A stretch of 64,000 nt of DNA, taken from assembly GCA_030427255.1 (NCBI GenBank), contig JAUHWY010000003.1, positions 1 through 64,000 on the forward strand, in the 5' to 3' direction. The position numbers and the translations under genes are program-made. The notes beneath the pieces are model-generated. The model ran no database searches and had not been told where the DNA came from. It saw only the letters and a program-made list of their open reading frames with translations. Every line of letters begins with the position of its first letter. The stretch's first letter is position 1. Source of the stretch: Bacteroidia bacterium. Its GTDB lineage: Bacteria; Bacteroidota; Bacteroidia; CAIKAF01. Positions 25,774 to 34,588 of the stretch are shown here, piece after piece.

Positions 25774-26724
25774 ATGCATATTTGTTCTGCTGCCGGTTAC
25801 ACTCCTTCTCGGGTTCTTGATAATGCCTTTTTTCAACAAGTGGCAGGTTTAGAGCCGGAATGGATTAAAGAACGCACAGGAATGGAAACCCGCCATATTG
25901 CAGCAGAAGGCGAAAACACCAATACCATGGGCATTAAAGCCGTGGAAGCCTTGCTCCCACAGCTGCCTTTTGATGCCGAGGAGATTGATTTAATTGTCGG
26001 GGCAAGTTATACGCCCTACGATACCATCTTTTCCCTGGCCCATGCCGTTCAACACCATTTGGACATTCCAGACATTCAGGTATTGAACGTATCTACCGCT
26101 TGTTCCTCCTTATTAAATGCCCTTGAAGTGGCAGAAGCTTACATGGCCATGGGTAAAAGCAAAAAAGCGCTTGTAGTATCTGCGGAACACAATACCGCCT
26201 ATGCGCATTTTCGCGATAAAGCCTCGGGACATTTGTGGGGCGACGGAGCAGTGGCCTTGGCCCTGTCATCAGAAGCCTTAACACCCAAAGACCATAAGGT
26301 GTTGTCCATAAAAACAGGTGGTGCCGCAACAGCAGGAAAAGCAAGCCAAGGGGTACTCTTAAGACCCTGGGATGGCGGCCTGTTCATGCCCAATGGAAGG
26401 GATGTATTCTTGCATGCCATTTCCTATATGAGCAGCATTAGCAAAGAAATATTGGACGATAACGGCTTCACAGTCGCTGACTTAACGGCCTTTATACCCC
26501 ACCAAGCCAACATGCGCATTAGCCGAAATGTAGCCAAAGAATTGGACTTACCCTTAGAAAAGTTGGTAAGCAATGTAGACCGACTTGGAAACACAGGAAA
26601 TGCAGGCTGTGGTATTGCTTATGCCAAAATTTGGGAATCCCTTCCCAAAGATGGTTTGGTGTTGATGTCTGTTTTTGGAGGTGGCTACTCTTACGGAGCC
26701 ATGCTGTGCAAAGTGGGAGCCTAA
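25774..26724 (+). CDS. 3-oxoacyl-ACP synthase III-like condensing enzyme (FabH family)
   Basis: With ATG 25774 the protein has 316 residues and starts MHICSAAGYTPSRVLDN, the usual FabH N-terminal pattern. The catalytic triad is intact: Cys in NVSTACSSLLNA (about 110), His in FIPHQANMRI (about 243) and Asn in LGNTGNAGCG (about 273). FabH enzymes start fatty-acid synthesis by condensing acyl-CoA with malonyl-ACP; relatives act in secondary lipid or flexirubin-type pathways. The gene stands alone, outside a fab or plsX cluster, so it may be a paralogue with a specialised acyl substrate. Confidence 0.88.
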   Translation: MHICSAAGYTPSRVLDNAFFQQVAGLEPEWIKERTGMETRHIAAEGENTNTMGIKAVEALLPQLPFDAEEIDLIVGASYTPYDTIFSLAHAVQHHLDIPDIQVLNVSTACSSLLNALEVAEAYMAMGKSKKALVVSAEHNTAYAHFRDKASGHLWGDGAVALALSSEALTPKDHKVLSIKTGGAATAGKASQGVLLRPWDGGLFMPNGRDVFLHAISYMSSISKEILDDNGFTVADLTAFIPHQANMRISRNVAKELDLPLEKLVSNVDRLGNTGNAGCGIAYAKIWESLPKDGLVLMSVFGGGYSYGAMLCKVGA

Positions 26725-26730
26725 CTTTTG

Positions 26731-27189
26731 CTACTCTGTTTCGGAAAGCACCAGATCCATGTTTCCTTCGGAAATGCTAATGGAGTCTCCACCCAAATTA
26801 AATGCCGTTAAGCTAAAGGTAGCCTTCATGCTTCCGCGTGTGCCACCATCGGGCATAGTAAGTTCAGAAATAGTCATTTGTCCGGGACGAGTGGAACGCA
26901 CAAAAAAGCCCGTTGCCATATCCTCTCCAAATAAAAAGGAATTGTTGATGGAATCCAAGGCATACTCACCGGCGGGATCATAATTGCTTAGCGAAAAAGC
27001 CATGGGCCTAAAGGTTCTGCTTTCACCATTAATAATGAGCCGCCCGGAGTTTGCCACCAAAGCACGAGTAAACGAATCGCTTTCCCATAGTTGGCCATCT
27101 ACAATAGCTGTAATAGCGCTGCTTTCGTTATCGCAACTGCTGTGGAGACCCAAACCTAGGAGGCAAGCCATCAAAATCTTATTTCTCAT
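26731..27189 (-). CDS. Lipoprotein, DUF6252-like
   Basis: From ATG 27189 the 152-residue protein has a lipoprotein signal (ILMACLLGLGLHSSC, Cys 19). A compact beta-rich domain follows, with VDGQLWESDSF, ISELTMPDGGTRGSMKATFS and the end GNMDLVLSETE. The pattern of a W after VDGxL near the start and a 'GxFxGTFxxTA'-type strand near the end is typical of small Bacteroidota lipoproteins of the DUF6252 kind; function is unknown. It is a diverged paralogue of the next gene upstream (27259-27732) with the same domain order, a tandem duplication. The track start at 27222 runs back into a terminator. Confidence 0.75.
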   Translation of the reverse strand: MRNKILMACLLGLGLHSSCDNESSAITAIVDGQLWESDSFTRALVANSGRLIINGESRTFRPMAFSLSNYDPAGEYALDSINNSFLFGEDMATGFFVRSTRPGQMTISELTMPDGGTRGSMKATFSLTAFNLGGDSISISEGNMDLVLSETE

Positions 27190-27203
27190 GCTTCTAAAAT
27201 AAA

Positions 27204-27239
27204 AAAACGGAGGAAGCCACACTAGACTTCCTCCGTTTT
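27204..27239 (-). terminator. Rho-independent terminator between the lipoprotein paralogues
   Basis: AAAACGGAGGAAG pairs with CTTCCTCCGTTTT (13 bp) and is followed by a T-run on the minus strand. It ends the 27259-27732 gene. Confidence 0.85.
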
Positions 27240-27258
27240 ATTTCAAACATAGATCGTG

Positions 27259-27732
27259 TTATTCTACATAACTAAGGTCAAACTTACCTTCGGTAATTTC
27301 TACCTCATCCTGCATGCCGGGGACTCTGGCAGTGAGGGCAAAGCTTCCTTTTACCGTACGGCTGGCGGCATTAAGGCTGCTAATGGTATAATTGCCGCTG
27401 CCGGGAAAACTGTTGTATGCCAAACCTATGCTATTGGTGTAGATGAAATTGTTGAAGTCATCATCAAAAGCAAACGTGCCAAGGGCCAAATGCTCTACAT
27501 CAATGGTTACGGTAGACCCCGAAGTAAAACCCTCTTCCATACCTGAAATGGTTAAGCCTGTTGAGGTATCCCCGGCCGCAAATAATGAAAGGTTGGAGGG
27601 ATTCCATAGCTTCCCATCCACTTTCATAGAAAAACTGGGGTTGGGGACCGGTTGATTGTCGTTGTTGTCCTCATCGTCCGAGCAGGCAACAAGCCCTGCC
27701 ATCAAAAGAATTAGCAAACTAAAGCGTTTCAT
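27259..27732 (-). CDS. Lipoprotein, DUF6252-like (paralogue of the next gene)
   Basis: From ATG 27732 the 157-residue protein has a lipoprotein signal peptide MKRFSLLILLMAGLVAC (Cys 17) and an acidic Asp/Asn linker. It then has the same beta-rich domain as its neighbour: VDGKLWNPSNLSLFAAGD, NYTISSLNAASRTVKGSFAL and a C-terminal EITEGKFDLSYVE that parallels ISISEGNMDLVLSETE. Its own terminator separates it from the paralogue, so the two are probably transcribed independently. It should sit on the outer or inner membrane surface. The role is unknown. Confidence 0.78.
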   Translation of the reverse strand: MKRFSLLILLMAGLVACSDDEDNNDNQPVPNPSFSMKVDGKLWNPSNLSLFAAGDTSTGLTISGMEEGFTSGSTVTIDVEHLALGTFAFDDDFNNFIYTNSIGLAYNSFPGSGNYTISSLNAASRTVKGSFALTARVPGMQDEVEITEGKFDLSYVE

Positions 27733-27860
27733 TGTTTTGTGTTTTGGCCTAGCTAAATCAAATGGAATGCCAAATTTTATCAAAACGCATGCAGAACATA
27801 CATTTTTTAAAAAAATAAAGCGAAATACCTTAAGCGCAGGTCAAAAACAAACCCGAAGCT

Positions 27861-29039
27861 TTATACAAAAGCATTAAAGCCCGTAACGTCAAGCCCGGTA
27901 ATCAACAAATGGATATCGTGGGTACCTTCGTAGGTTACCACCGATTCCAAATTCATCATATGGCGCATAATGCTGTACTCTCCGGTGATTCCCATACCCC
28001 CAAGAATTTGTCGGGCCTCGCGTGCCGTCTCTAAAGCCACCATTACATTGTTGCGCTTTGCCATAGAAATTTGCGCAGGTGTTGCCCTATTCTCGTTCTT
28101 CAACACACCCAAACGCCAAACCAAAAGCTGGCCTTTGGTGATTTCGGTAATCATTTCGGCAAGCTTCTTCTGTTGCAATTGAAAGGCGCCAATGGGCTTG
28201 CCAAATTGCTTGCGTTCTTGGCTATAACGCAAGGCCGTATCGTAGCAATCGAGCGCTGCACCCAAAGCTCCCCAAGCAATGCCATAGCGGGCACTGTTCA
28301 AACAAGAAAGAGGTCCTTTTAGTCCTTCTACACCGGGTAGGATATTGGACTTGGGAACTTTTACATTATCGAATACCAATTCGCCGGTAGCGGAAGCTCT
28401 CAAAGACCACTTTCCATGGGTTTCAGGGGTTGAAAAACCTTCCATGCCCCGCTCTACGATTAAGCCTTGGATTTTTCCGGCCTCATTCTTGGCCCATACC
28501 ACAGCAATGTCGCAAAAGGGTGCGTTTGAAATCCACATTTTAGATCCATTGAGCACCACATGGTCTCCGGCATCTTTAAAGTGGGTTGTCATGCTTCCGG
28601 GATCTGAGCCATGGTTGGGCTCGGTTAGGCCAAAGGCTCCCATAAAATCGCCCGTGGCCAATTTGGGCAAATACTTTTTCTTCTGCTCCTCAGAACCAAA
28701 GCTAAAAATAGGATACATGACCAAACTGGACTGAACCGATGCGGTAGAGCGTATGCCGGAATCTCCGCGCTCCAGCTCTTGCATAATGATTCCATAGGAA
28801 ATTTGATCCAGGCCTTGACCGCCATACTCGGCAGGAATATAGGGGCCAAAGGCGCCCACCTCTGCCAAACCTTTTAGGAGTTGCTTTGGAAAGCTTGCCT
28901 CTTGGGCATGCGTTTCAATAATGGGCGAAACTTCTTTTTTCACAAAGGACCGAACGGTATCTCGGATGAGTTTGTGCTCTTCGGTCAACAGTTCATCCAC
29001 TCCGTAATAATCGTGGTGCTGGTATTTGTCCTGGTACAT
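27861..29039 (-). CDS. Acyl-CoA dehydrogenase, glutaryl-CoA dehydrogenase type
   Basis: The 392-residue flavoprotein has the three-domain acyl-CoA dehydrogenase fold, with FGLTEPNHGSDPGSM and KMWISNAPFCDIAVVWAK as FAD/substrate contacts. The catalytic base is the Glu of TYEGTHDIHLLITG (about 370), the position and context used by glutaryl-CoA dehydrogenase (GcdH) and not by medium-chain enzymes. GcdH oxidises and decarboxylates glutaryl-CoA to crotonyl-CoA in lysine and tryptophan breakdown. ATG 29039 gives the standard length. No other genes of the pathway are adjacent. Confidence 0.9.
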   Translation of the reverse strand: MYQDKYQHHDYYGVDELLTEEHKLIRDTVRSFVKKEVSPIIETHAQEASFPKQLLKGLAEVGAFGPYIPAEYGGQGLDQISYGIIMQELERGDSGIRSTASVQSSLVMYPIFSFGSEEQKKKYLPKLATGDFMGAFGLTEPNHGSDPGSMTTHFKDAGDHVVLNGSKMWISNAPFCDIAVVWAKNEAGKIQGLIVERGMEGFSTPETHGKWSLRASATGELVFDNVKVPKSNILPGVEGLKGPLSCLNSARYGIAWGALGAALDCYDTALRYSQERKQFGKPIGAFQLQQKKLAEMITEITKGQLLVWRLGVLKNENRATPAQISMAKRNNVMVALETAREARQILGGMGITGEYSIMRHMMNLESVVTYEGTHDIHLLITGLDVTGFNAFV

Positions 29040-29082
29040 GTGCTTGACTTTGACTATCTAATACAGAAATCCGCTGCTTTGT

Positions 29083-30132
29083 TTAAAGAATAAGCATGGC
29101 GTCGCCGTAGGTAAGAAAGCGATACTTTTCCTTAATGGCCGTTTTGTAAGCTTCATGGGTCAACTCTAAGCCCGCAAAGGCCGCCACCATCATGAACAAC
29201 GTAGACTCAGACCGGTGGAAATTGGTAAGCAGGCTGTCGGCCACGCTAAAATCGTAAGGCGGGAAAATGAACTTATTGGTCCAACCTTGATAGGTTTTAA
29301 GCAAGCCCTCGGTGGAAACAGAGGTCTCAATGGCGCGCATAACCGAAGTATCTACGGCGCAAACCCGGCCTTTGTTTCTGATCGATTGATTCACAATATC
29401 CACCGCCTGCTGGTTGACCATGCATTCCTCCGAATCCATTTTATGTTTGGTCAGGTCTTCTACTTCGACCGGTCTAAATGCTCCAAGGCCCAAATGCAGG
29501 GTTATTTCCGCAAAGTTTATGCCTTTAAGCTCCATACGCTTCATGAGCTCACGGCTTAAATGCAAACCGCCTACAGGGGCAGCCACAGCGCCTTCTACCT
29601 TGGCATAAATGGTTTGGTAACGTTCCCGGTCCTCCGCTTCGGTAGGTCGGTCAATATAGCGTGGCAGGGGCGTTTCGCCCAATTGCGCTAAAATATCTTT
29701 GAACTCATCGTGCGTTCCATCGAATAAAAACCGAAGGGTGCGACCTCTGCTGGTGGTATTGTCGATTACTTCGGCCACCAACATATCGTCTTCGCCGAAA
29801 TACAATTTATTTCCAATGCGGATTTTTCGGGCGGGATCAACCAATACATCCCACAATTTGCTTTCACGGTCGAGTTCGCGAAGCAAAAACACCTCAATTT
29901 GGGCTCCGGTTTTTTCTTTATTCCCATACAAACGGGCAGGAAACACGCGGGTATTGTTTAGAATCATGCAATCCCCTTCATCGAAATAGTCAACCAAATC
30001 TTTGACCAATTTATGCTCGATGGTTCCCTTGTCGCGGTGCACCACCATCATGCGTGCATCGTCGCGGTGGGGTGTGGGATGCTGGGCAAAAAGTTCAACG
30101 GGTTCTTTGTACCTGAATTGAGATAATTTCAT
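29083..30132 (-). CDS. queA: S-adenosylmethionine:tRNA ribosyltransferase-isomerase QueA
   Basis: The 349-residue enzyme moves the ribosyl part of SAM onto 7-aminomethyl-7-deazaguanine in tRNA to make epoxyqueuosine. Family signatures are clear: the start [18 protein letters not shown], then [34 protein letters not shown] and the end [11 protein letters not shown]. Length is standard. TATCTTTG lies 29 bases upstream of the ATG, after the truB terminator, so queA has its own promoter although it follows truB on the same strand. The truB-queA pair keeps part of the phylum's ftsX-uppP-truB-queA order. Confidence 0.96.
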   Translation of the reverse strand: MKLSQFRYKEPVELFAQHPTPHRDDARMMVVHRDKGTIEHKLVKDLVDYFDEGDCMILNNTRVFPARLYGNKEKTGAQIEVFLLRELDRESKLWDVLVDPARKIRIGNKLYFGEDDMLVAEVIDNTTSRGRTLRFLFDGTHDEFKDILAQLGETPLPRYIDRPTEAEDRERYQTIYAKVEGAVAAPVGGLHLSRELMKRMELKGINFAEITLHLGLGAFRPVEVEDLTKHKMDSEECMVNQQAVDIVNQSIRNKGRVCAVDTSVMRAIETSVSTEGLLKTYQGWTNKFIFPPYDFSVADSLLTNFHRSESTLFMMVAAFAGLELTHEAYKTAIKEKYRFLTYGDAMLIL

Positions 30133-30161
30133 GCGGCTTCCTGCTCTGTTTATTAGGCCGC

Positions 30162-30169
30162 CAAAGATA
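30162..30169 (-). promoter_or_regulatory. -7 promoter element of queA
   Basis: TATCTTTG on the minus strand, 29 bases before the queA ATG and just downstream of the truB terminator. Confidence 0.6.
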
Positions 30170-30171
30170 AG

Positions 30172-30201
30172 AAAAAGGAGCGTAGCTTAAGGCTCCTTTT
30201 T
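30172..30201 (-). terminator. Rho-independent terminator overlapping the end of truB
   Basis: AAAAAGGAGC and GCTCCTTTTT form a 10-bp stem with the truB stop codon in the loop. The last truB codons (KKEP) are part of the stem. Confidence 0.75.
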
Positions 30202-30906
30202 GACCTCTGTTTTGGCTGTGGTTTCGGCATGGGCTAAAGCCTCTTTAAACCCTTCCATAGTCATGGCTTCTTTTAGCTGAAACTGCCCTACTGCTGTGCG
30301 CAGCAGGCCACTCATAAGCGCACCACAACCCAAATACTCTCCCATATCCCTAGCCAGCGACCGAATGTAGGTACCCTTGGAACAATGAATGTGCAGCTCC
30401 AGCTCCGGCCATTGGTAGCGGAGCAATTCCAAAGAATAAATCTCTATGGGCGCAGGACGCATTTCTACATGCTGTCCTTTACGAGCCAATTTGAACGCCC
30501 GCTTGCCATCGATTTTTTTGGCCGAAAACACGGGTGGCAGCTGCATTTGAACTCCGGTAAAATGCTCCAAAGCTTCCCAAAGCTTAGCTTCTTTAGGCGG
30601 CAACGCATCAAGCACCGGCTCCGGATCGGTCTCCAAATCGTCGCTGGGACTGGTTTGCCCTAAACGAAATGTGGCCCGATATTGCTTGTCTTGGGCCGTA
30701 AGCTCCATAGCTTTACGGGTTGCTTTTCCTGTGCAAATTACCATAAGCCCTTCAGCTAGAGGATCTAAGGTTCCGGCATGCCCCACCTTAATTTTGGGCG
30801 TTCCCGGCTCCTGAATGCGCTTGCGTACAAACTTCACCAAGCCAAAAGAGCTCATTTTTGGAGGTTTATGAAAGAGCAAGACCTCCCCTTCTCTAAAATG
30901 CCACAT
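30187..30906 (-). CDS. truB: tRNA pseudouridine(55) synthase TruB
   Basis: From ATG 30906 the protein has 239 residues, the short Bacteroidota form without a long PUA tail. The catalytic Asp is D48 in GHAGTLDPLAEG. KMSSFGLVKFVRK near the start, QLPPVFSAKKIDGKRAFKLAR and GTYIRSLARDMGE complete the signature. It makes pseudouridine 55 in the T-loop of tRNAs. The track ORF begins 135 codons earlier, but that extension is encoded by a GC-rich repeat and has no homology. TATCTTTG lies four bases before ATG 30906, which supports this start and a leaderless message. Confidence 0.95.
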   Translation of the reverse strand: MWHFREGEVLLFHKPPKMSSFGLVKFVRKRIQEPGTPKIKVGHAGTLDPLAEGLMVICTGKATRKAMELTAQDKQYRATFRLGQTSPSDDLETDPEPVLDALPPKEAKLWEALEHFTGVQMQLPPVFSAKKIDGKRAFKLARKGQHVEMRPAPIEIYSLELLRYQWPELELHIHCSKGTYIRSLARDMGEYLGCGALMSGLLRTAVGQFQLKEAMTMEGFKEALAHAETTAKTEVKKEP

Positions 30907-30910
30907 GGGA

Positions 30911-30918
30911 CAAAGATA
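30911..30918 (-). promoter_or_regulatory. -7 promoter element of truB (leaderless type)
   Basis: TATCTTTG on the minus strand lies 4 bases before ATG 30906, which shortens the track ORF by 135 codons. Confidence 0.75.
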
Positions 30919-30919
30919 C

Positions 30920-31357
30920 GAGACCGAAGGCTTTTTTGATTTTGGGCCCCGGGCGGGCTGCCTGCTGCAAATCCTCGCCCGGAGGCTAAGGGCTGCCGCA
31001 GCTCCGGGTGCCCCCGAAGTGTCGGGGGCATCCTCGCTTGCGGCATCCCTAAGCCTCCGTGCTGTGGGTTTTTCGCGGCATCCCTGGGCCTTGAGCCCCT
31101 CTTCCATGTTGGGAACAATACACCTTATAGAATTACGGGCTAGGGACCGCACGAAAACCCCTTGCAGGCGAAAGGTTGCAGACCCATGGGCCCCGGACGT
31201 GGAGCGCATGCGAACGCTCCGAGGCCCTTGGGGCTGCCCTTGAGCCAAAAGGAGTTGCAGTAAGGGCCCGGCGGGCCTCTTTTCATAGCTCCGGAAGAAC
31301 GAAAAACTCACTAAATAAGAGCCTTGCTAAGTGCTGCAATAAGGCCCGGGCCCTAGC
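30920..31357. repeat. GC-rich foldback elements, copies 5a and 5b
   Basis: The gap between aspartokinase and truB holds two hairpins. In the first (30979-31060), GGAGGCTAAGGGCTGCCGCA pairs with TGCGGCATCCCTAAGCCTCC, and an inner TGCCCCCGA-AGTG-TCGGGGGCA stem is perfect. The second (about 31185-31235) has GGAGCG / CGCTCC at its apex and shares GGAGCGCATGCGA with the element at 22541. Plus- and minus-strand ORFs through the region are repeat-encoded and unlikely to be genes. Confidence 0.65.
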
Positions 31358-32653
31358 CTAAACCTCTTCTTCAAACAACAGGCGCCACGTATTCGCATTG
31401 CGCTGCTCCATGCGAAGTTGGCCCATGCCCCGCAGTTTTGGCTCCTGTTTTAAATCTCCTGCCTGATATACCGTTATGAGTATCATTGGTTTATGCATAG
31501 TAAAGTTCCAGCCTTTAGCCAGGGCCTGCTCTGCCAAGGAGTCGAGCCTGCGGCTTTCGCCCTCTACGCAAAGCTCTATTCTTAAGGCGCTGTTTTGCAC
31601 CATATGCACTTTAATCCTATGCTCATGAAGCAACTGTAAAGCTTCGCTAAGCAAACCTTCAGTAGCGAATCTAAAATCGTCTTGATACATGGTGAGCAAG
31701 GCTTGGCCGCGCTTAACGATATAGCAGGGCTTGGCCGGGGATTTGGTGCGTGTAGACACCCGGGTTCCCGGCGCCTCCGGCTCCACAAAAGACTTCACCT
31801 CCAAAGGAATACCCGCATCGTGGAGCGGCTGCAAGGTTTTGGGATGTATCACCGTAGCTCCAAAATAGGCCATTTCTATAGCGTCTTGATAAGAGAGCTC
31901 CGGCAGCAGCTCAGGCGCGTCGAATTCCTTGGGATCGCCATTAAGCACACCCTGCACGTCCTTCCAAATGGTCATGCATTTCGCTTCGAGGCAATAGCTC
32001 AAAATGGCAGCAGAATAATCCGAACCCTCCCTACCTAAGGTTGTTGTCTTTCCTTCTAAAGTAGCCCCAATGAAACCCTGGGTTAACACAAGGGGGGCCT
32101 TTGGACGGCTAAACAGGGGCGTTAAGTGCCGCCGCACCAAGTGTGCCGTACCGGACCAGTTCACCTTGGCTTCGCGCCATGTGGCGTCGGTGCGGATAAG
32201 CTGCCGAGCGTCGAACCAAGCTACAGGAATTTTATTCAACTCAAGCCAGTCTGCCAAAATTAAGGTAGAAACCTGCTCACCTAAGGAGACCACTTGGTCG
32301 TACAGAAAATCAAAATCCAACCGATCTCTTTGCTCCAACCAGTCCAAGGCTTCGGTGAGTAGGGTATCGATTTTTCGGAGCAATAGGTCCGGTTCGGGAA
32401 ACAAGCTAGTAACGATGTCGGCATGAAAATCATAGACTTGCCGCCAAGCCCTTTGGCAAGCAGGGTCTTTGGCATCCGAAAAACGAAGCAAGGCTTCCAA
32501 ACCATTGGTAGTTTTGCCCATGGCAGACACCACCAAAACCAAGTGATGGTGCTGCGGTCTTTGCTCCAACAAACCTAACACATTGCGCAGGGCCTCTGCA
32601 TTCCGGACCGAAGCCCCACCTAATTTGTAGACCAAAACCGGCATAGGTTTCAT
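31358..32653 (-). CDS. Aspartate kinase
   Basis: From ATG 32653 the monofunctional enzyme has 431 residues. It begins VYKLGGASVRNAEAL, the amino-acid kinase phosphate-binding loop (KFGGTS-like), and has QGFIGATLEGKTTTLGREGSDYSAAI (substrate/ATP loop, about 190-215). C-terminal ACT-type regulatory sequence starts near 325 (ALLTMYQDDF onward). It phosphorylates aspartate at the head of the lysine, threonine and methionine pathway. The start is an ATGA overlap with the GNAT stop; the longer track start is not homologous. The GNAT-aspartokinase pair facing fbp recurs in Bacteroidota. Confidence 0.92.
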   Translation of the reverse strand: MKPMPVLVYKLGGASVRNAEALRNVLGLLEQRPQHHHLVLVVSAMGKTTNGLEALLRFSDAKDPACQRAWRQVYDFHADIVTSLFPEPDLLLRKIDTLLTEALDWLEQRDRLDFDFLYDQVVSLGEQVSTLILADWLELNKIPVAWFDARQLIRTDATWREAKVNWSGTAHLVRRHLTPLFSRPKAPLVLTQGFIGATLEGKTTTLGREGSDYSAAILSYCLEAKCMTIWKDVQGVLNGDPKEFDAPELLPELSYQDAIEMAYFGATVIHPKTLQPLHDAGIPLEVKSFVEPEAPGTRVSTRTKSPAKPCYIVKRGQALLTMYQDDFRFATEGLLSEALQLLHEHRIKVHMVQNSALRIELCVEGESRRLDSLAEQALAKGWNFTMHKPMILITVYQAGDLKQEPKLRGMGQLRMEQRNANTWRLLFEEEV

Positions 32654-33117
32654 GGGAGCAGTTTTTGGGTTGAAATAGACATATTGATCCAAGTAGGGTC
32701 AGCGGATGCGCCCATTTTCGTGTAAAAATCTATGGCCGGTTGGTTCCAATCCAGCACCTGCCATTGCAAATAAGGCATGTGTTGTTCTTGGGCAAATTTC
32801 GCTGCTGTTCTAAACAGCTGAAGCGCCATACCACGGCCTCTAAATTCGGGGAGCACAAACACATCTTCTACGTAAAGCACAGGGCCGCGCCAAGTAGAGA
32901 ATCGACGATAGGCCAGCAGGAAGGCAGGAATTTCAGTTCCGGTATCCACCACCCAAGCCCAAAAAAAAGGAGGGTCAGAGAAGCCCCAGTCCTTTAGGGC
33001 TTGCACTTGCACCTCTACGGCATGAGGCTCTTTTTCGTAAATGGCCAATTGCTGAATGAGGTGCAACACATTTGGCATATCTTCCGGACCTGCTGCCCGA
33101 ACTTTCCAGTGCTCCAT
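32650..33117 (-). CDS. GNAT family N-acetyltransferase
   Basis: The 155-residue protein starts at ATG 33117 (MEHWKVRAAGPEDMPNVLHL), the standard GNAT N-terminus. The acetyl-CoA loop is visible as VLPEFRGRGMALQLF (about 97-111, RxxGxG), and the end (LDWNQPAIDFYTKMGA) matches spermidine/diamine-acetyltransferase-like members. The longer track ORF adds 62 unrelated residues. TATCTTTG lies five bases upstream of ATG 33117. It overlaps the aspartokinase start by ATGA, so both are made from one message. The substrate may be a polyamine or small amine; that is inference. Confidence 0.9.
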   Translation of the reverse strand: MEHWKVRAAGPEDMPNVLHLIQQLAIYEKEPHAVEVQVQALKDWGFSDPPFFWAWVVDTGTEIPAFLLAYRRFSTWRGPVLYVEDVFVLPEFRGRGMALQLFRTAAKFAQEQHMPYLQWQVLDWNQPAIDFYTKMGASADPTWINMSISTQKLLP

Positions 33118-33122
33118 AAAGT

Positions 33123-33130
33123 CAAAGATA
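33123..33130 (-). promoter_or_regulatory. -7 promoter element of the GNAT-aspartokinase operon (leaderless type)
   Basis: TATCTTTG on the minus strand lies 5 bases before ATG 33117. Confidence 0.7.
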
Positions 33131-33309
33131 CATTGGCGAAGCCAAATCAAGGCAGCCGGACAGGCCTTTATACGCAAAGCGGCAGCATGGTATGGCGCAC
33201 CGTTGGGCGTCAATTGAGCAGCCAAAAGGGCAAGCCGTGTAAGATTTTTGTTTTTCTTTGCAGGAAATTCACACAGATTTAACCTACTGTCGAGAAACGC
33301 CAACCAGTC

Positions 33310-34344
33310 ATGGGACCGAACAAGTTTAGCCGGGAAGTCATTACCCTAACGGAATTTATCATTGCCCGTCAAAAGGATTTTCCCTTTGCAAAGGGAGACC
33401 TTACCTCCTTACTTAACGACATTGCCGTTGCGGCGAAAATTGTCACCAGAGAAGTAAGAAAAGCAGGCCTTGTGGACATTCTGGGAGAAGCGGGAGCGGA
33501 AAATATTCAAGGTGAGTCCCAAAAAAAGTTGGATGTATATGCCAACGAGCAGTTTATTTCGGCCCTTAGGCACGGGGGGGTGGCATGCGGTGTAGCCTCA
33601 GAAGAAAACGACGATTTCATAGGTTTTGATGAGCAATTTTACACCGGAACTACTTATGTGGTGGCCATGGATCCTTTGGACGGAAGCTCCAATATTGATG
33701 TAAATGTCTCCATAGGTACCATATTTTCCATTTACCGCACGCTGGAACCCAACCGCAGTGCCAGTTTGGAAGATTTCTTACAAGCAGGCACCGAGTTGGT
33801 GGCCGCAGGCTATGTTATTTACGGCTCTTCCACCATGTTGGTCTACACCACCGGTAGAGGCGTAAACGGCTTTACCTTAGACCCCTCGATTGGGGAGTTT
33901 TGCTTGAGTCATCCGGACATAAAAATGCCGGAAACCGGCAGCATATATTCTATAAACGAAGGCAATTATAAAGCGTTTAGCGAAGGGGTACAGCACTATT
34001 TAAACTGGTGCAAAGGCATAGGCGAGGACGCCCCTGAAAAACCTTTGACCGGTCGATATATAGGCAGTTTGGTGGCGGATTTTCACCGCAATCTCATCAA
34101 AGGAGGAATTTACATGTACCCGCCTACCAAATCGGCACCCAAAGGAAAGCTGCGTTTGCTGTACGAATGTGCCCCGCTGGCCTTTATTGTTGAACAAGCA
34201 GGAGGTATGGCCACCGATGGACACCGAAGAATTATGGAGTATACGCCCCGGGAGTTGCATCAACGGGTGCCCTATTTTGTAGGTTCCAAAAATTTGGTTG
34301 AGAAAGCCATGGAGTTCCTCAAGCAGGAAATCGAAGCAAGCTGA
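33310..34344 (+). CDS. fbp: Class 1 fructose-1,6-bisphosphatase
   Basis: The 344-residue enzyme hydrolyses fructose 1,6-bisphosphate in gluconeogenesis. The metal-binding signature [19 protein letters not shown] is at about 121-139, and [22 protein letters not shown] (about 278-299) is the C-terminal active-site segment. Length and motifs are those of the type I family. It is divergent from the GNAT-aspartokinase pair across a gap of about 190 bases. ATG 33310 gives the expected N-terminus ([16 protein letters not shown]). Confidence 0.96.
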   Translation: MGPNKFSREVITLTEFIIARQKDFPFAKGDLTSLLNDIAVAAKIVTREVRKAGLVDILGEAGAENIQGESQKKLDVYANEQFISALRHGGVACGVASEENDDFIGFDEQFYTGTTYVVAMDPLDGSSNIDVNVSIGTIFSIYRTLEPNRSASLEDFLQAGTELVAAGYVIYGSSTMLVYTTGRGVNGFTLDPSIGEFCLSHPDIKMPETGSIYSINEGNYKAFSEGVQHYLNWCKGIGEDAPEKPLTGRYIGSLVADFHRNLIKGGIYMYPPTKSAPKGKLRLLYECAPLAFIVEQAGGMATDGHRRIMEYTPRELHQRVPYFVGSKNLVEKAMEFLKQEIEAS

Positions 34345-34439
34345 GCTTGGATAGCCCAAATTAAGCCGGCTGAGCGCTTCCCTCGAGAAATTTTTTCAGG
34401 CTCATATTCAGCGATTTAACAAAAAAGCTTTTTAATCTA

Positions 34440-34451
34440 TAGTATATACTA
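34440..34451. promoter_or_regulatory. Perfect 12-bp palindrome, possible operator
   Basis: TAGTATATACTA is a perfect palindrome 25 bases upstream of the -33 region of the next promoter, in the fbp downstream gap. Confidence 0.4.
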
Positions 34452-34468
34452 ATAAACAAGGGGTTGAT

Positions 34469-34506
34469 CAAGCGCTTGCGCAAATAAACCCAGGGTGCTA
34501 TATTTG
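34469..34506 (+). promoter_or_regulatory. Promoter of the 34589-36503 gene group, with an overlapping palindrome
   Basis: TATATTTG (34499-34506) is a full match to the -7 element, with TTG at 34476-34478 in the -33 position 20 bases upstream. The -33 TTG is the end of a perfect 10-bp palindrome CAAGCGCTTG (34469-34478), where a regulator could block polymerase. The leader to ATG 34589 is about 80 bases. Confidence 0.65.
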
Positions 34507-34588
34507 TATTGCGAGCAAACATAAATAAGGGTTAAAGTCTTGGTGAAACCGACACGTTGTTGGACACCATCACTTAAATTCAGTTGTT

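Noticed and set aside
30910-31311. 135-codon N-terminal extension of truB
   Set aside because: It is encoded by GC-rich foldback repeats, has no homology to TruB and precedes the -7 element and start at 30906.
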